NCBI RefSeq assembly: GCF_023074055.1
Contig: NZ_JADPKR010000018.1
Span: forward strand, 1 to 64,000
Source: Bradyrhizobium sp. 141
GTDB taxonomy: Bacteria > Pseudomonadota > Alphaproteobacteria > Rhizobiales > Xanthobacteraceae
Reading direction: 5' to 3'
DNA length: 64,000 bases
Positions 27,838 through 36,308 of the stretch are shown piece after piece; the first letter of the stretch is position 1, and each line of letters starts with the position of its first letter. The notes under the pieces are model-generated. The model worked only from the letters and a program-made list of their open reading frames with translations. It was not told where the DNA came from and did not search any database. Made by a program: the position numbers and the translations under genes.

Positions 27838-28194
27838 ATGCGGTTCGCCCGTACCATCCTGGCATTCGCCATGTCGCTGGATGCTGCCCGTTGGTGCGTC
27901 CGCATCCAGCCTTGCAATGTCGTCGGATGACATGCAGGTGACCATGCAAATGGGCAGCGATGCCGAGATGGCGATGGACGATTGCTCCTCGACATGAAGG
28001 GGACGCCCTCCCAGACCGGCGGCTACAAATGCGGGATGGACTTCTGCTGCGTCGGCGGGACCATTGCGCTTGATGACATCTGGCCCGTCGCCTTCGGGCA
28101 TTTCGCCGTAGCGGCGAGCAAGATCGCGATTCCTGAGGATCAGGTCGTGTCCTTCCGCGGCGGCAGTCCTCCCTTCCGACCTCCTCGAATCTGA
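27838..28194 (+). pseudogene. Frameshifted small secreted Met/Cys-rich protein
   Basis: Three reading frames join into one plausible protein. Frame A starts at the ATG 27838 (MRFARTILAFAMS). A neighbouring frame continues a signal peptide and Met/Asp-rich stretch (LMLPVGASASSLAMSSDDMQVTMQMGSDAEMAMDDC). A third frame gives MKGTPSQTGGYKCGMDFCCVGG...FGHFAVAASKIAIPEDQVVSFRGGSPPFRPPRI, ending at 28194. Two single-base shifts (near 27875-27880 and 27980) break it. The overall type resembles small secreted metal-related proteins ending in a PPxRPPR-like tail. It is either a decayed gene or a region with sequencing errors. The large opposite-strand frame here looks artefactual. Confidence 0.55.
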
Positions 28195-28378
28195 ATCTCG
28201 CTGAACCCTGAGATTGTGATCCCCGCGATCTTTGGCCTCGTGAAGGGGCGGGGACTGCCTGATGGCGAGCAACCGGCGCTCGCCGACGAAGCTGCCGTCG
28301 AAATGGTGAACGGAATGCACGCCCCGCAAACGGCCGAATAGGATCGGCGAGACGTCGTCCGGCTCCGCGAGCTTTATC

Positions 28379-29449
28379 TCAGCCGGACCGTGCCTCCTGC
28401 ATCCGCAGCAGGCGCTGCTCGACCGTTCGCGCGATCGCTGCCGGCGCCTGCTCGGGGATGGCAAAGCAGGAGCTCGCGTTGATCTCGCACAGCACGTAGG
28501 TGTCGGCGCCGGCCGCGTTGCGCGGCCCGTAGAGGAAGTCCGCGTCCCAGATCACGGGGAGCGAGGCGGCGTCGATGCCGAGCGTCTCCATCATCTGCGG
28601 TGTCCATTCGTCCTCCATGGATCTTCGCAACGCCTGGAACGTCGGGGCATCGGGCCCGTGCATGATCCGCGGGCTCGGCTGCGCCTCGGGCGCATCAGGG
28701 CCTTCTGGTGGCGGTGGCACCAACGCCTTGATCAATTGGTGCCCGAAGCCCGCGACCTCAGAGCCGCTCATGTAGCAGCGGATCATTCCCTTGGGCAGGC
28801 GAGACTGAAACGCCTGGTCGACGATACAGCCGCCCCAGCCGAAATACGGCTCGCATCGAGAGATGAATGCATCGAGCGGCAGGTCCTCCGGTTGGCTGCC
28901 GCGTTGTGCATGGAGCACGCGAACCATGGCGTTCGTGTTGGGCAGATCCTCCACCTTCCAGACCCCTTGGCCGCCATTGCCGCGATTTTGCTTGAGCACG
29001 CGGGGGCCGCTGGCCCGAAGGCGTGAGGGAAACTCCGCGCGGAACGCCGTCGCCGTGTCATAGCGATGCGTGTCGGTGCCCCAGCCGAGATGACAGGTCC
29101 GGTAGAGCACCTCCTTGACGCCCATCTTCAGGATGACGTCTGGATGTGCACTGACCCATGGTCCTCGCGCCGCCACCTCGCGCAGCAGGGGATCGAGCTC
29201 GACACGCGTCTTGTCCTGGTGGATCGGATCGACCCAGACGAGCACGCAGTCGGCCGCGAGCAATTGGTCGCGGACCGCATCAGTGAAGCTCTCGTCGTAG
29301 ATCACGGGATGCGCTTCGATGCCGACAGCGGCGAGTGCTTCGAAGACGCGGACGAAGCGGCTGTTTTGAGGCGTTGCGGCCGCGCGCGCGGCGGCATCTC
29401 CGCGCGAAAGGATGGCGACAATATTGCGGGAAGAGGAGTGGGTGTCCAT
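28379..29449 (-). CDS. Cj0069-family ATP-grasp-like protein
   Basis: A 356-residue protein resembling the Cj0069 family. Recognisable blocks: CVLVWVDPIHQDKTRVELDPLLREVAARGPWVSAHPDVILKMGVKEVLYRTCHLGWGTDT; FPSRLRASGPRVLKQNRGNGGQGVWKVE, a lysine plus Gly-rich loop like an ATP-grasp nucleotide site; and DADFLYGPRNAAGADTYVLCEINASSCFAIPEQAPAAIA, where the E-I-N acidic motif resembles ATP-grasp metal ligands. This suggests an ATP-dependent ligase or carboxylate-amine enzyme of unknown substrate. I chose the ATG at 29449, with GGAG seven bases upstream; a TTG at 29455 is possible. It is not obviously linked to neighbours. Confidence 0.7.
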   Translation of the reverse strand: MDTHSSSRNIVAILSRGDAAARAAATPQNSRFVRVFEALAAVGIEAHPVIYDESFTDAVRDQLLAADCVLVWVDPIHQDKTRVELDPLLREVAARGPWVSAHPDVILKMGVKEVLYRTCHLGWGTDTHRYDTATAFRAEFPSRLRASGPRVLKQNRGNGGQGVWKVEDLPNTNAMVRVLHAQRGSQPEDLPLDAFISRCEPYFGWGGCIVDQAFQSRLPKGMIRCYMSGSEVAGFGHQLIKALVPPPPEGPDAPEAQPSPRIMHGPDAPTFQALRRSMEDEWTPQMMETLGIDAASLPVIWDADFLYGPRNAAGADTYVLCEINASSCFAIPEQAPAAIARTVEQRLLRMQEARSG

Positions 29450-29908
29450 GCGCAAGCTCCACGACTAGCGTGCTGCGCAGAGCTTGGACCTAGGTCTCAC
29501 GGGGAGTCTGCTTCGTCCCCACGCAGACAATGTAGGTGAGATCGTCCGGTCGTTTCAAGGGGCGATTGGTTCCGTTCGACCAGTGAACTCTTCGTGACGC
29601 GCGCCGGCGATTTGAGGGTAACCGCGGATTGACAGCTCCGCCCTGGCGGTTTCTATTTGCGGTGACGGGGCGTGCGATCTCCCCGCGAGGCGACATGCCG
29701 AAGCATCGCGTCCTGACTTTCATCAAGGACGCCGTATGTCGTTTTCGGTCACCAAGCCATTCCACAAATCGTCTCAACTGACCAGAACGCGGCCGCGCCG
29801 ACGCGGCATAGGCGTCCGCGGAGTGGCGGCACCTGGTCGCGCTTTGCCGGAGACGACGTCACAAAGCCGGCTTCACCTGGGGCAGGGATGACCACCAGGA
29901 GAACGATC
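29450..29908. other. Non-coding gap, no gene recognised
   Basis: About 460 bases between the Cj0069-family gene and the PepSY-like gene. The open frames (for example minus 29490-29777) are rich in Arg and Pro with no ribosome site or family resemblance. A short plus-strand stretch near 29695 reads MPKHRVLTFIKDAVCRF, but it ends quickly. Promoters for both flanking genes must lie here; none is obvious. Confidence 0.45.
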
Positions 29909-30142
29909 ATGCGGACACCAGCGATCTTTCACACGGCTCTGCTTCTGGCGATCGCTGCCGGGCTGTCGAGCGCACATGCTCTAACACAGGAGGAGTTCGT
30001 CGCCAGGCTGAAGGCCGCCGGCTATTCGCAGGTCAGTGACATCAAGTCGACCGCGGAGGGCACCACCGCAAAGGCCGTGAAGAACGGCAAAGAGGTGCGG
30101 CTTGTCATGGATAGTAGCGGCCAAATCAAAGAGCAGAAGTGA
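29909..30142 (+). CDS. Small exported PepSY-like protein
   Basis: A 77-residue protein with a signal peptide (MRTPAIFHTALLLAIAAGLSSAHA) and one compact domain. The domain reads LTQEEFVARLKAAGYSQVSDIKSTAEGTTAKAVKNGKEVRLVMDSSGQIKEQK and has the PepSY pattern of a helix followed by three strands. The ATG at 29909 has AGGAGAA eight bases upstream; the earlier ATG at 29888 is not needed. It is the first of four small exported proteins in a row (to 32471). PepSY modules often inhibit peptidases or bind periplasmic ligands; the role here is unknown. Confidence 0.75.
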   Translation: MRTPAIFHTALLLAIAAGLSSAHALTQEEFVARLKAAGYSQVSDIKSTAEGTTAKAVKNGKEVRLVMDSSGQIKEQK

Positions 30143-30187
30143 GCCGGGGGCGCGGAAACCTGAAATCCAAGCTCAAGGAGCAGATCA

Positions 30188-31075
30188 ATGCGAAAGACAA
30201 TCTCGGCGCTGATCGCCATCAGTACCTGCTTCATCGCGAGCGCTCATGCGCAGGAACTCAACTGGAAGAAAGTGGACGAGACGCTGGGCCGAAAGCCAGT
30301 TGTTGCGGATGACGTACACCGCTACGGCTTTCCCCGCACCGATCTCTCCGTGACGTTGGACGGGGTGACGATCAAGCCGTCGCTGGCGCTCGGCGGCTGG
30401 ATCGCGTTCAAGCCTGCGCATGGCGGCGCCATGGTCATGGGAGATCTCGTGCTCCTCGATACTGAGATCAATCCCGTCATGGCCAAGATGATCGCGAGCG
30501 GTCTCGAGATCACCGCCGTGCACAATCATTTGCTACGTGCCAGTCCGGCCACGTTTTATATGCACGTCGCCGGACACGGCGACCCCGTCAAGCTGGCCTC
30601 GGCGATCCATGATGCGCTTACCGAAAGCAAAACCCCGCTGACGGTCGCAGCGCCAGCGAACCCCGCGCCCGCGATCGACCTCGATACGGCCAGGCTCGAT
30701 CAGATCATCGGCGTCAAAGGACAGGCCAACGGCGGCGTCTACCAGTTCAATGTCAAGCGGTCGGATCCGATCATCGAAGACGGCATGCCGCTGACGCCGG
30801 TCGGCGCGATGGGCGTTGCGATCGCCATCAACTTCCAGCCGACTGGGGGAGGCGAGGCCGCCATCACGGGCGATTTCGTGCTGACCAGCAACGAGGTGAA
30901 TCCGGTCATCGTGGCGCTGCGGACGCACGGCATCGAGGTCACGGCGCTGCACAGCCACATGCTGGACGAACAACCGCGGCTCTTCTTCATGCACTTCTGG
31001 GCCAATGAAGATGCGATCAAGCTCGCCAACGGCCTGCGTGCCGCGCTCGACAAGACAGCCAGCACGAAGAACTGA
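30188..31075 (+). CDS. DUF1259 (LppY/LpqO-like) exported protein
   Basis: A 295-residue exported protein (signal MRKTISALIAISTCFIASAHA) with two tandem DUF1259 modules. Each module contains a variant of the same block. First: KPSLALGGWIAFKP...VMGDLVLLDTEINPVMAKMIASGLEITAVHNHLLRASPATFYMHVAGHGD. Second: INFQPTGGGEAAITGDFVLTSNEVNPVIVALRTHGIEVTALHSHMLDEQPRLFFMHFWANED. The repeated His clusters (HNH, HSH, MH) suggest metal coordination, though this is inference. It has a ribosome site at AAGGAGC, and the gene sits 45 bases after the PepSY-like one. Function unknown. Confidence 0.85.
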   Translation: MRKTISALIAISTCFIASAHAQELNWKKVDETLGRKPVVADDVHRYGFPRTDLSVTLDGVTIKPSLALGGWIAFKPAHGGAMVMGDLVLLDTEINPVMAKMIASGLEITAVHNHLLRASPATFYMHVAGHGDPVKLASAIHDALTESKTPLTVAAPANPAPAIDLDTARLDQIIGVKGQANGGVYQFNVKRSDPIIEDGMPLTPVGAMGVAIAINFQPTGGGEAAITGDFVLTSNEVNPVIVALRTHGIEVTALHSHMLDEQPRLFFMHFWANEDAIKLANGLRAALDKTASTKN

Positions 31076-31230
31076 GCTGGCCGGACCTAGCCGCAAAATA
31101 CCAGCCGAACTTCTCCTTGAAACGGTCCAAGAATGAAGCGTTCCTTTCGAAACGCCATCGCATGCACCCTCGTCACGGCCGCGTTGACGACACGCTGTGC
31201 ATTTCCAAACCCGGGAAGTTCGATACTTGA

Positions 31231-31941
31231 ATGTCGATGTTGGGACAGCCGATGACCTGCACCGCCGCAAGCCTTGCGTTCCGAACTTCTGCGGGACCGA
31301 GGCTTGCCTTGGCGTTCATGCTGGCTCTGTTGCTGGGAGGGAATGCCGTGGCTGAAACCCTGAATTTTGACAACGCGCCTGCCGGAATGCCGCCGGAAGG
31401 TTGGACTTTGACGAAGACCGGAAAGGGAGAGCCGAAATGGACCGTTGAGGCCGACGCCACGGCCCCAAGCAAGCCGAACGTTCTCAAGCAATCCGGACGG
31501 GCGACGTTTCCGGTGGCCCTCAAGAGCGGCACCGCCATCCGTGACGGCTTCGTGGAGGTCAAATTCAAGGCGATTACCGGCTCTGAGGATCGCGCCGCGG
31601 GAGTGATCTGGCGCGCGAGGGATGCCGACAATTATTACGTCGTGCGGGCCAACGCGCTGGAGGATAATGTCGTGCTCTACAAGATGGTGAGCGGCGTTCG
31701 AACCTCGCTGGAGATCGTCGGTCGCAAGGGCGGCTACGGTGTCGGCACGCCAGTGCCATCCGGGCAATGGCATGCCCTGCGCTGCGATTTCGCGGGACGT
31801 CGGTTCAAGGTGACCTATGACGGAAGGCCGTTATTCGAGGTGGAGGACGCGACCATGACGGACCCCGGCATGATTGGCCTGTGGACCAAGGCGGACAGCG
31901 TCACGTTGTTCGACGATCTGGCATATGGTGAGGTCAAATAG
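31231..31941 (+). CDS. Exported LamG/DUF1080-like protein
   Basis: A 236-residue protein with a signal (LALAFMLALLLGGNAVA at about 25-42; the start could be internal). It is followed by a concanavalin/LamG-like beta-sandwich: FVEVKFKAITGSEDRAAGVIWRARDADNYYVVRANALEDNVVLYKMVSG, then WHALRCDFAGRRFKVTYDGRPLFEVEDATMTDPGMIGLWTKADSVTLFDDL. That order matches the DUF1080 (3-keto-disaccharide hydrolase) fold. Catalytic residues cannot be assigned, so binding of a polysaccharide or sugar is the safer reading. It lies in the run of exported proteins. Confidence 0.75.
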   Translation: MSMLGQPMTCTAASLAFRTSAGPRLALAFMLALLLGGNAVAETLNFDNAPAGMPPEGWTLTKTGKGEPKWTVEADATAPSKPNVLKQSGRATFPVALKSGTAIRDGFVEVKFKAITGSEDRAAGVIWRARDADNYYVVRANALEDNVVLYKMVSGVRTSLEIVGRKGGYGVGTPVPSGQWHALRCDFAGRRFKVTYDGRPLFEVEDATMTDPGMIGLWTKADSVTLFDDLAYGEVK

Positions 31942-31970
31942 GCGTTTGCCCACCTTTGCCGGAGATTGTC

Positions 31971-32471
31971 ATGAATGTTCGATGCTTGTCGGTCGCGACC
32001 GCCCTGCTGATCGCGTCCATCAGTCCAATGCGGGCGGAAGAAGCCATCGTCGCCTACAAATCACTTAGCCCGGAACTGGCGCTCGATCTTGCGCGCGCCG
32101 CGTTGGACAGCTGCCGTAGCCGTGGATATCAGGTCGCCGTCGCTGTCGTCGATCGCTTCGGCGTCACGCAAGTGATGTTGCGTGATCGCTTTGCAGGCCC
32201 CCACTCGCCATCGACGGCATCCGGCAAAGCGTGGACCGCCGTGTCGTTCAAAACCAGTACGACCGATCTGAATGCGATCAGCCAGCCCGGCATGATGCAG
32301 GCGGGCATTCGCAATCTTCCTGGAGCAGTCATCATCGGAGGAGGATTGATCGTCGAAACAGGCGGCTCTCTGGTCGGAGCGGTCGGGGTATCCGGCGCAC
32401 CGGGCGGCGACGCGGACGAAGCGTGCGCGAAAGCCGGGATCGAGGCCGTACGCGACAAGCTGGACTTCTGA
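31971..32471 (+). CDS. GlcG/HbpS-family heme-binding-like exported protein
   Basis: A 166-residue protein from the ATG at 31971 (GGAG eight bases upstream). It has a signal peptide (VRCLSVATALLIASISPMRA) and the GlcG/HbpS domain: LSPELALDLARAALDSCRSRGYQVAVAVVDRFGVTQVMLRDRFAGPHSPSTASGKAWTAVSFKTSTTDL, then LPGAVIIGGGLIVETGGSLVGAVGVSGAPGGDADEACAKAGIEAV. HbpS in Streptomyces binds heme and signals redox stress, and GlcG is of unknown function. Here it ends the run of four exported proteins. Confidence 0.88.
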   Translation: MNVRCLSVATALLIASISPMRAEEAIVAYKSLSPELALDLARAALDSCRSRGYQVAVAVVDRFGVTQVMLRDRFAGPHSPSTASGKAWTAVSFKTSTTDLNAISQPGMMQAGIRNLPGAVIIGGGLIVETGGSLVGAVGVSGAPGGDADEACAKAGIEAVRDKLDF

Positions 32472-32605
32472 GAGCGAACGCCATCGCGGCTGGACTGCCT
32501 TTGAACGTTGGCGCGGGCCTTGGCAGGCCGCCCGACCCGCGGAGATGAGGAGACGTGCCGCCCTCGCTGGGCGAGGCGCGGCGCCTGCTCTACGGAAATG
32601 AACAA

Positions 32606-32845
32606 TCAACCAGTGGTGCGCCAGTCGGCGAAGTGAGATTTTCGAACTTCCGCAACGATTGTTCTCGATAAACCAACGTCCGCGAGCAACCGGTCGTCCA
32701 ATTCGAGAAGCTCGTTGTATTGGCGGCGTCGCGTTATTCCGTTCAAGAGAGCGAGCGGCAATCTCCAGAACCATCTGAGCGTGGGAGAAGGGGCGAAAGC
32801 TGCGCGGGATGTATCGGTTGAGGCAGTGGTGCTGTCGCAAGACAT
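32606..32845 (-). CDS. DUF1127 (YjiS-type) small protein
   Basis: A 79-residue protein ending in the DUF1127 motif: RRRQYNELLELDDRLLADVGLSRTIVAEVRKSHFADW, with the Arg-rich helix and conserved D-x-x-L-x-D-I/V-G-L/I core. DUF1127 proteins are short, helical, widespread in alphaproteobacteria and often control phosphate or RNA-related processes. This one has an N-terminal extension and is encoded opposite the heme-binding gene. GGAGGTGAAAC gives a good ribosome site. Confidence 0.85.
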   Translation of the reverse strand: MSCDSTTASTDTSRAAFAPSPTLRWFWRLPLALLNGITRRRQYNELLELDDRLLADVGLSRTIVAEVRKSHFADWRTTG

Positions 32846-33175
32846 GTTTCACCTCCGAAATGGAGCGAAACAACGCTTGGCTCGAAAGCTAGTCGGGCGG
32901 TTGTATGTGGCCCGAAACCGACCGCTAACATGCTCCTCCTTGGCGCACAAGCGATCCCTGGCAGTGCGTGACTTGAGACCGGATCCGCTCTCCGTGTGAT
33001 GCCCTGCGGCCCAAAACAAGATCAAGCCGCACGTTCGGTGAAGTCCTCCCCGCCATCGCTGCGCTGAAAATCGCACCGGCGTGTGAACCGGCTCATACAA
33101 TCGACCACAGGCAGTTGCTTCCTACTGTCGCGTGACAGCTGCTGCGATCGGTCCCGCAGCCGAGTCTGACGCAGG
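32846..33175. other. Intergenic region with one dispersed repeat
   Basis: 330 bases between the DUF1127 gene and the ABC_sub_bind gene. Apart from the 36-base repeat at 33115-33150 I see no gene, terminator hairpin or promoter motif that stands out. It must hold the DUF1127 promoter on the minus strand. Confidence 0.5.
33115..33150. repeat. 36-base dispersed repeat, copy A
   Basis: The core CCTACTGTCGCGTGACAGCT contains a short inverted repeat (CTGTC / GACAG). The full 36 bases match 39837-39872 at 33 positions. Both copies lie 15-25 bases past the stop codon of a minus-strand gene and face the same way. The copy could be a mobile element or a 3'-end processing or termination motif; unresolved. 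Confidence 0.6.
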
Positions 33176-34135
33176 CTACTCGATGACCTTGTCGGCCATG
33201 ATCAAGACGTTTTCCGGAATTGAAAGGCCGAGCGCCTTTGCGGTTCGCAGATTGATCGTGAACACGAATTGGGTTGGCTGTTCGACAGGTATCTCGGCAG
33301 GATTTCCACCTTTCAATATGCGATCGACATAGTGCGCGGCCTTGACGAACAACGGCAGGATGTCAGGACCGTAACTCATGAGCCCGCCCAATTCGGTGTA
33401 GCTGTTAACCTGAAAAACTGAAGGCAGGTGGTGCTCCAGCGCGATGGAAGGAAGCGAAGGTCTGATCGGATCGGCAAGCACATACACCGCGTCGCAGCCG
33501 GCGGCTCTCATGTCCTGATAGGCCTTCTTCACGTCCTCCGGGTTCGGTGCGATATAGCGATCCGCCGAAATCCCGATCTTCGCCGCCGCGTCGCGGGCGA
33601 CCTCGAACAGCGCGGCGTGTGTCGGGTTGTTGGACGTCAGCACTCCGAGTTTCCTGACGTTCGGGAAGACGAGCCGAACGATGTCGAGCGTCTTGGCGGT
33701 GAGGTCGCCGAACATGTTGGCGACACCCGTGATGTTGCCGCCGGGTTTGGCGAAACTCCTCACGAAGCCGGAGCCGATCGGATCGGTCGATGGCGACATG
33801 ACGATCGGGATGGTCGATGTGGCCTTCTGGGCAACTGCGATCGCCGGAGTGGCCTCGGCGATGATGACGTCGGGCTTCAACTGGAGAAGCTGCTGCATCA
33901 ATTCCGGCAGCTCCGAATAACGGCCATTCGCCTCGCGAACATCGAAAACGAGGTTCTTGCCTTCTTCGTAGCCGAGGGAGCGGAGTGTATCCCTTATGAC
34001 GGGAGCCGTAACCGAGCCTCTTCCGGACGCCAGGTAGGCCACGCGCCAGATCCGGGATCGTTGCGCAACAGCCTTCTGCGTTGCCAAACCCAAGCAGCCG
34101 ATAAGCACCACGCGACGAGAGATTGTGCGATGCAT
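33176..34135 (-). CDS. ABC_sub_bind-family substrate-binding protein
   Basis: A 319-residue periplasmic protein with an N-terminal signal (MHRTISRRVVLIGCLGLATQKAVA) and the ABC_sub_bind fold: RSLGYEEGKNLVFDVREANGRYSELPELMQQLLQLKPDVIIAEATPAIAVAQKATSTIPIVMSPSTDPIGSGFVRSFAKPGGNITGV, then LSIPENVLIMADKVIE at the C-terminus. Bradyrhizobium genomes hold many such orphan binding proteins near metabolic genes, and the ligand is unknown. No permease or ATPase genes are adjacent. The decayed fragment at 47017-47113 belongs to the same family. Confidence 0.87.
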   Translation of the reverse strand: MHRTISRRVVLIGCLGLATQKAVAQRSRIWRVAYLASGRGSVTAPVIRDTLRSLGYEEGKNLVFDVREANGRYSELPELMQQLLQLKPDVIIAEATPAIAVAQKATSTIPIVMSPSTDPIGSGFVRSFAKPGGNITGVANMFGDLTAKTLDIVRLVFPNVRKLGVLTSNNPTHAALFEVARDAAAKIGISADRYIAPNPEDVKKAYQDMRAAGCDAVYVLADPIRPSLPSIALEHHLPSVFQVNSYTELGGLMSYGPDILPLFVKAAHYVDRILKGGNPAEIPVEQPTQFVFTINLRTAKALGLSIPENVLIMADKVIE

Positions 34136-34263
34136 GACGTTTGCTCACGAACCTGCAAGAACGTGATGCTAACATGCCGCTGGAATCCCGCCAGCGGCTT
34201 TTAGAGCCTCAACGAAGTCCGCTTCCGGTTAAGCCAAGGGCCCGCAGCCGCCTTCCCGCCAGT

Positions 34264-34665
34264 CTATCGCGCTTCGACCACCTCGCCATCTTCCTTGACG
34301 AACCGGCCGACCGGATGATCCAGCAGGTCGATGACCGCTTCCGAGGGACGGCACAACCGCGTGCCCTTTGGCGTCACGACGATCGGACGGTTGATGAGGA
34401 TGGGATGGGCGAGCATCTGATCGATCAGCTCGTCATCGGTCCATTTGGGATCGTCCAGGCCGAGCTCCTTATACGGTGTTCCCTTCTCACGCAGCAGCGC
34501 GCGGACCGGAATGCCCATTCTCGCGATCAGCTCCTTGACTTTCTCCCGGGACGGCGGCGTTTTCAGATATTCGATCACGACGGGTTCGACGCCGCTCTGC
34601 CGGATCATCGCGAGCGTGTTGCGCGAGGTGCCGCAGGCGGGGTTGTGATAGATGGTGACGCTCAT
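34264..34665 (-). CDS. arsC: Glutaredoxin-dependent arsenate reductase (ArsC)
   Basis: A 133-residue ArsC of the glutaredoxin-coupled type. The redox Cys is C11 in YHNPACGTSRNTL; the downstream family pattern is TPPSREKVKELIARMGIPVRALLREKGTPYKELGLDDPKWTDDELIDQMLAHPILINRPIVVTPKGTRLCRPSEAVIDLL. It reduces arsenate to arsenite in the cytoplasm. It is the last gene of the minus arm and overlaps the aquaporin by 4 bases (ATGA). A second, mechanistically different ArsC lies two genes upstream, so both glutaredoxin- and thioredoxin-coupled routes are present. Confidence 0.93.
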   Translation of the reverse strand: MSVTIYHNPACGTSRNTLAMIRQSGVEPVVIEYLKTPPSREKVKELIARMGIPVRALLREKGTPYKELGLDDPKWTDDELIDQMLAHPILINRPIVVTPKGTRLCRPSEAVIDLLDHPVGRFVKEDGEVVEAR

Positions 34666-35363
34666 CGAGGTGTCTCCGCAATTGGAACAGGGCCGCGTGC
34701 TTGCGAGGCGCCGAGCAGCCAGTTCATCAGCAGCATGCCGATGAACGCGCCGCAGAGCTCTGCAAGGATGAACCCGGGCAGGTCAACGGGGCGAATGCCG
34801 GCGAAGGTGTTGGTCAGCGACCTTGCGATCGCGACCGCCGGGTTGGCAAACGACGTGGAAGCCGTGAACCAATAGGCCGCCGTGATGTAAAGGCCGACCA
34901 GCCAGGGCACCGCCGTCCGTTGAAAGCGGATGCCGGCCAGGATCGTCGCGACCAATCCGAACGCAGCGACGGCTTCCGCGAACCATTGCGGCCCTCCGGT
35001 TCGGACCTTGGTCGAGAAGTCGAGCAGCGGCAGTCCGAACATCAGATGCGCCGCCAGTGTTCCGGCGATGCCGCCGGCGATCTGCGCGATCACGTAGAGC
35101 GCGGCCTCGTTCACCGGCAATTCGCGCTTGCCGGTGAAGACGAGGGTGACGGCCGGATTGAAGTGCGCGCCGGAGATCGGACCGAGCACCGTGATCAGGA
35201 CAACCAGAATGGCGCCGGTCGGCAAGGTGTTGCAGAGCAGTGCAAGCGCCACATCCTTGGTCAGGGTTTCCGCCATGATGCCGGACCCGACCACGGTGGC
35301 AACCAGAATGCCCGTGCCGAGCGCTTCGGCGGCGAGGCGACGCGAGAGGTCGAACCTGTCCAT
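34662..35363 (-). CDS. Aquaporin/glycerol-facilitator (AqpS-like) in ars operon
   Basis: A 233-residue MIP channel with six membrane helices and both NPA boxes (NPA at 69-71 in SGAHFNPAVTLVF, and at 174-176 in FANPAVAIARS). In Sinorhizobium meliloti the analogous AqpS replaces ArsB: arsenite made by ArsC leaves through the channel, down its gradient. Here it sits between two arsC genes with stop-start overlaps on both sides, so the same role is likely. No ArsB or ArsA gene is nearby; the Acr3-like step could be the MFS gene at 38090. Confidence 0.9.
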   Translation of the reverse strand: MDRFDLSRRLAAEALGTGILVATVVGSGIMAETLTKDVALALLCNTLPTGAILVVLITVLGPISGAHFNPAVTLVFTGKRELPVNEAALYVIAQIAGGIAGTLAAHLMFGLPLLDFSTKVRTGGPQWFAEAVAAFGLVATILAGIRFQRTAVPWLVGLYITAAYWFTASTSFANPAVAIARSLTNTFAGIRPVDLPGFILAELCGAFIGMLLMNWLLGASQARGPVPIAETPR

Positions 35364-35890
35364 CAGCCGGCCTTCGGCGTTGAATGTGTCGCGCCCTCAG
35401 CGCGGCCGATCTCACGCAGCCTGGTGCCGAGCGAGAGGCTGTCGATGCTTCGTAGCGGCAGGCTTACGAATGCATCGATCCGGTTCTTCAGATAGCGGAA
35501 TGCGGTGATGAACGCGGCCTGCTTGTCGAGCTCCGTGCCTTCGGCGGCGGCAGGATCCCCGATGCCCCAGTGCGCCGTCATGGGCTGACCCGGCCAGATC
35601 GGGCACGCTTCACCCGCGGCGTTGTCGCAGACGGTGAAGACGAAATCCATCACCGGCGCATCGGGCGCGGCGAACTCCAGCCAGCTCTTCGAGCGCATTC
35701 CGTCGGTCGGGTACTCCATGGTCTGGAGCGTGCGCAGCGCCAGCGGATGCACTGCGCCTTTCGGCGTGCTGCCGGCGGAGAATGCCTGAAAGCGGCCGGC
35801 GCCGTCCTTGCGAAGAATCGACTCGGCCAGGATCGACCGGGCCGAATTGCCGGTACACAGGAACAGCACGTTGTAGATATGGTCAGCCAC
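35363..35890 (-). CDS. arsC: LMW-phosphatase-type arsenate reductase (ArsC)
   Basis: A 175-residue protein of the low-molecular-weight tyrosine phosphatase fold. The P-loop is C12-x5-R18 (FLCTGNSARS), and the catalytic segment APDAPVMDFVFTVCDNAAGEACPIWPGQP gives the conserved DF and VCDNAAGE cysteine. This is the thioredoxin-coupled arsenate reductase group. The C-terminus includes an extended helix ending IGRAEGATHSTPKAG, longer than usual. It overlaps the aquaporin start by one base and the arsR stop by eight bases. Confidence 0.92.
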   Translation of the reverse strand: MADHIYNVLFLCTGNSARSILAESILRKDGAGRFQAFSAGSTPKGAVHPLALRTLQTMEYPTDGMRSKSWLEFAAPDAPVMDFVFTVCDNAAGEACPIWPGQPMTAHWGIGDPAAAEGTELDKQAAFITAFRYLKNRIDAFVSLPLRSIDSLSLGTRLREIGRAEGATHSTPKAG

Positions 35891-36245
35891 GGCTTCGCTC
35901 CTTTCGCTTCGGCGAGCAGCACGATTGCAGGGTTTGAACGACAGGCTCGCAAACTTCGGGGCGTCCGCCGCAGCAATCGCGCAGTAGGAAAACCGCGATG
36001 TCGCGAAATTCGGCGAGGTTGGCGCGGTAGATGATCGAGCGGCTGTGCCGCTCGGAGGACACGAGGCGCGCGCGGCTCAGGACCGCCAGGTGGGCCGAAA
36101 GCGTGTTCTGGGGGACTTCCAGCAGGCGGGCGAGATCGCCTGCCGCAAGGCCGTCGGGCTCGTGCCGGACCAGCGTCCGGAAGGCTTCCAGACGGGTCGA
36201 TTGGGACAGCGCTGCGAGCGCCAGGACGGCTTCTTCGGTTTCCAT
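35883..36245 (-). CDS. arsR: ArsR-family repressor, minus arm
   Basis: A 120-residue ArsR/SmtB winged-helix repressor. DNA-binding part: ALAALSQSTRLEAFRTLVRHEPDGLAAGDLARLLEVPQNTLSAHLAVLSRARLVSSERHSRSIIYR. The C-terminal cysteines C91, C92 and C99 (plus C109, C110) match the placement of arsenite-binding cysteines in the AfArsR type rather than the classic ELCVCDL site. It is the first gene of the minus arm. A 24-bp inverted repeat overlaps its start codon, fitting autorepression. Confidence 0.92.
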   Translation of the reverse strand: METEEAVLALAALSQSTRLEAFRTLVRHEPDGLAAGDLARLLEVPQNTLSAHLAVLSRARLVSSERHSRSIIYRANLAEFRDIAVFLLRDCCGGRPEVCEPVVQTLQSCCSPKRKERSRG

Positions 36246-36263
36246 ATATCCAGACTTATGGAA
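36240..36263. promoter_or_regulatory. Inverted repeat at the arsR start (operator candidate)
   Basis: 7-base arms TTCCATA (36240-36246) and TATGGAA (36257-36263) around a 10-base spacer. It covers the start codon of the minus-strand arsR (36245), so bound repressor would block the arsR operon. A second AT-rich palindrome lies at 36309-36324. Confidence 0.45.
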
Positions 36264-36308
36264 TTATTCACCTGGCGTCAATCCGAGATCCGTGATTTCT
36301 TATTTCGA

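Noticed and set aside
27754..28464. 236-residue minus-strand frame
   Set aside because: Arg/His-rich, no ribosome site, and it covers the frameshifted plus-strand gene; the plus-strand pieces read much better as protein.
29490..29777. 95-residue minus-strand frame
   Set aside because: Basic, low-complexity composition, no ribosome site and no known family.
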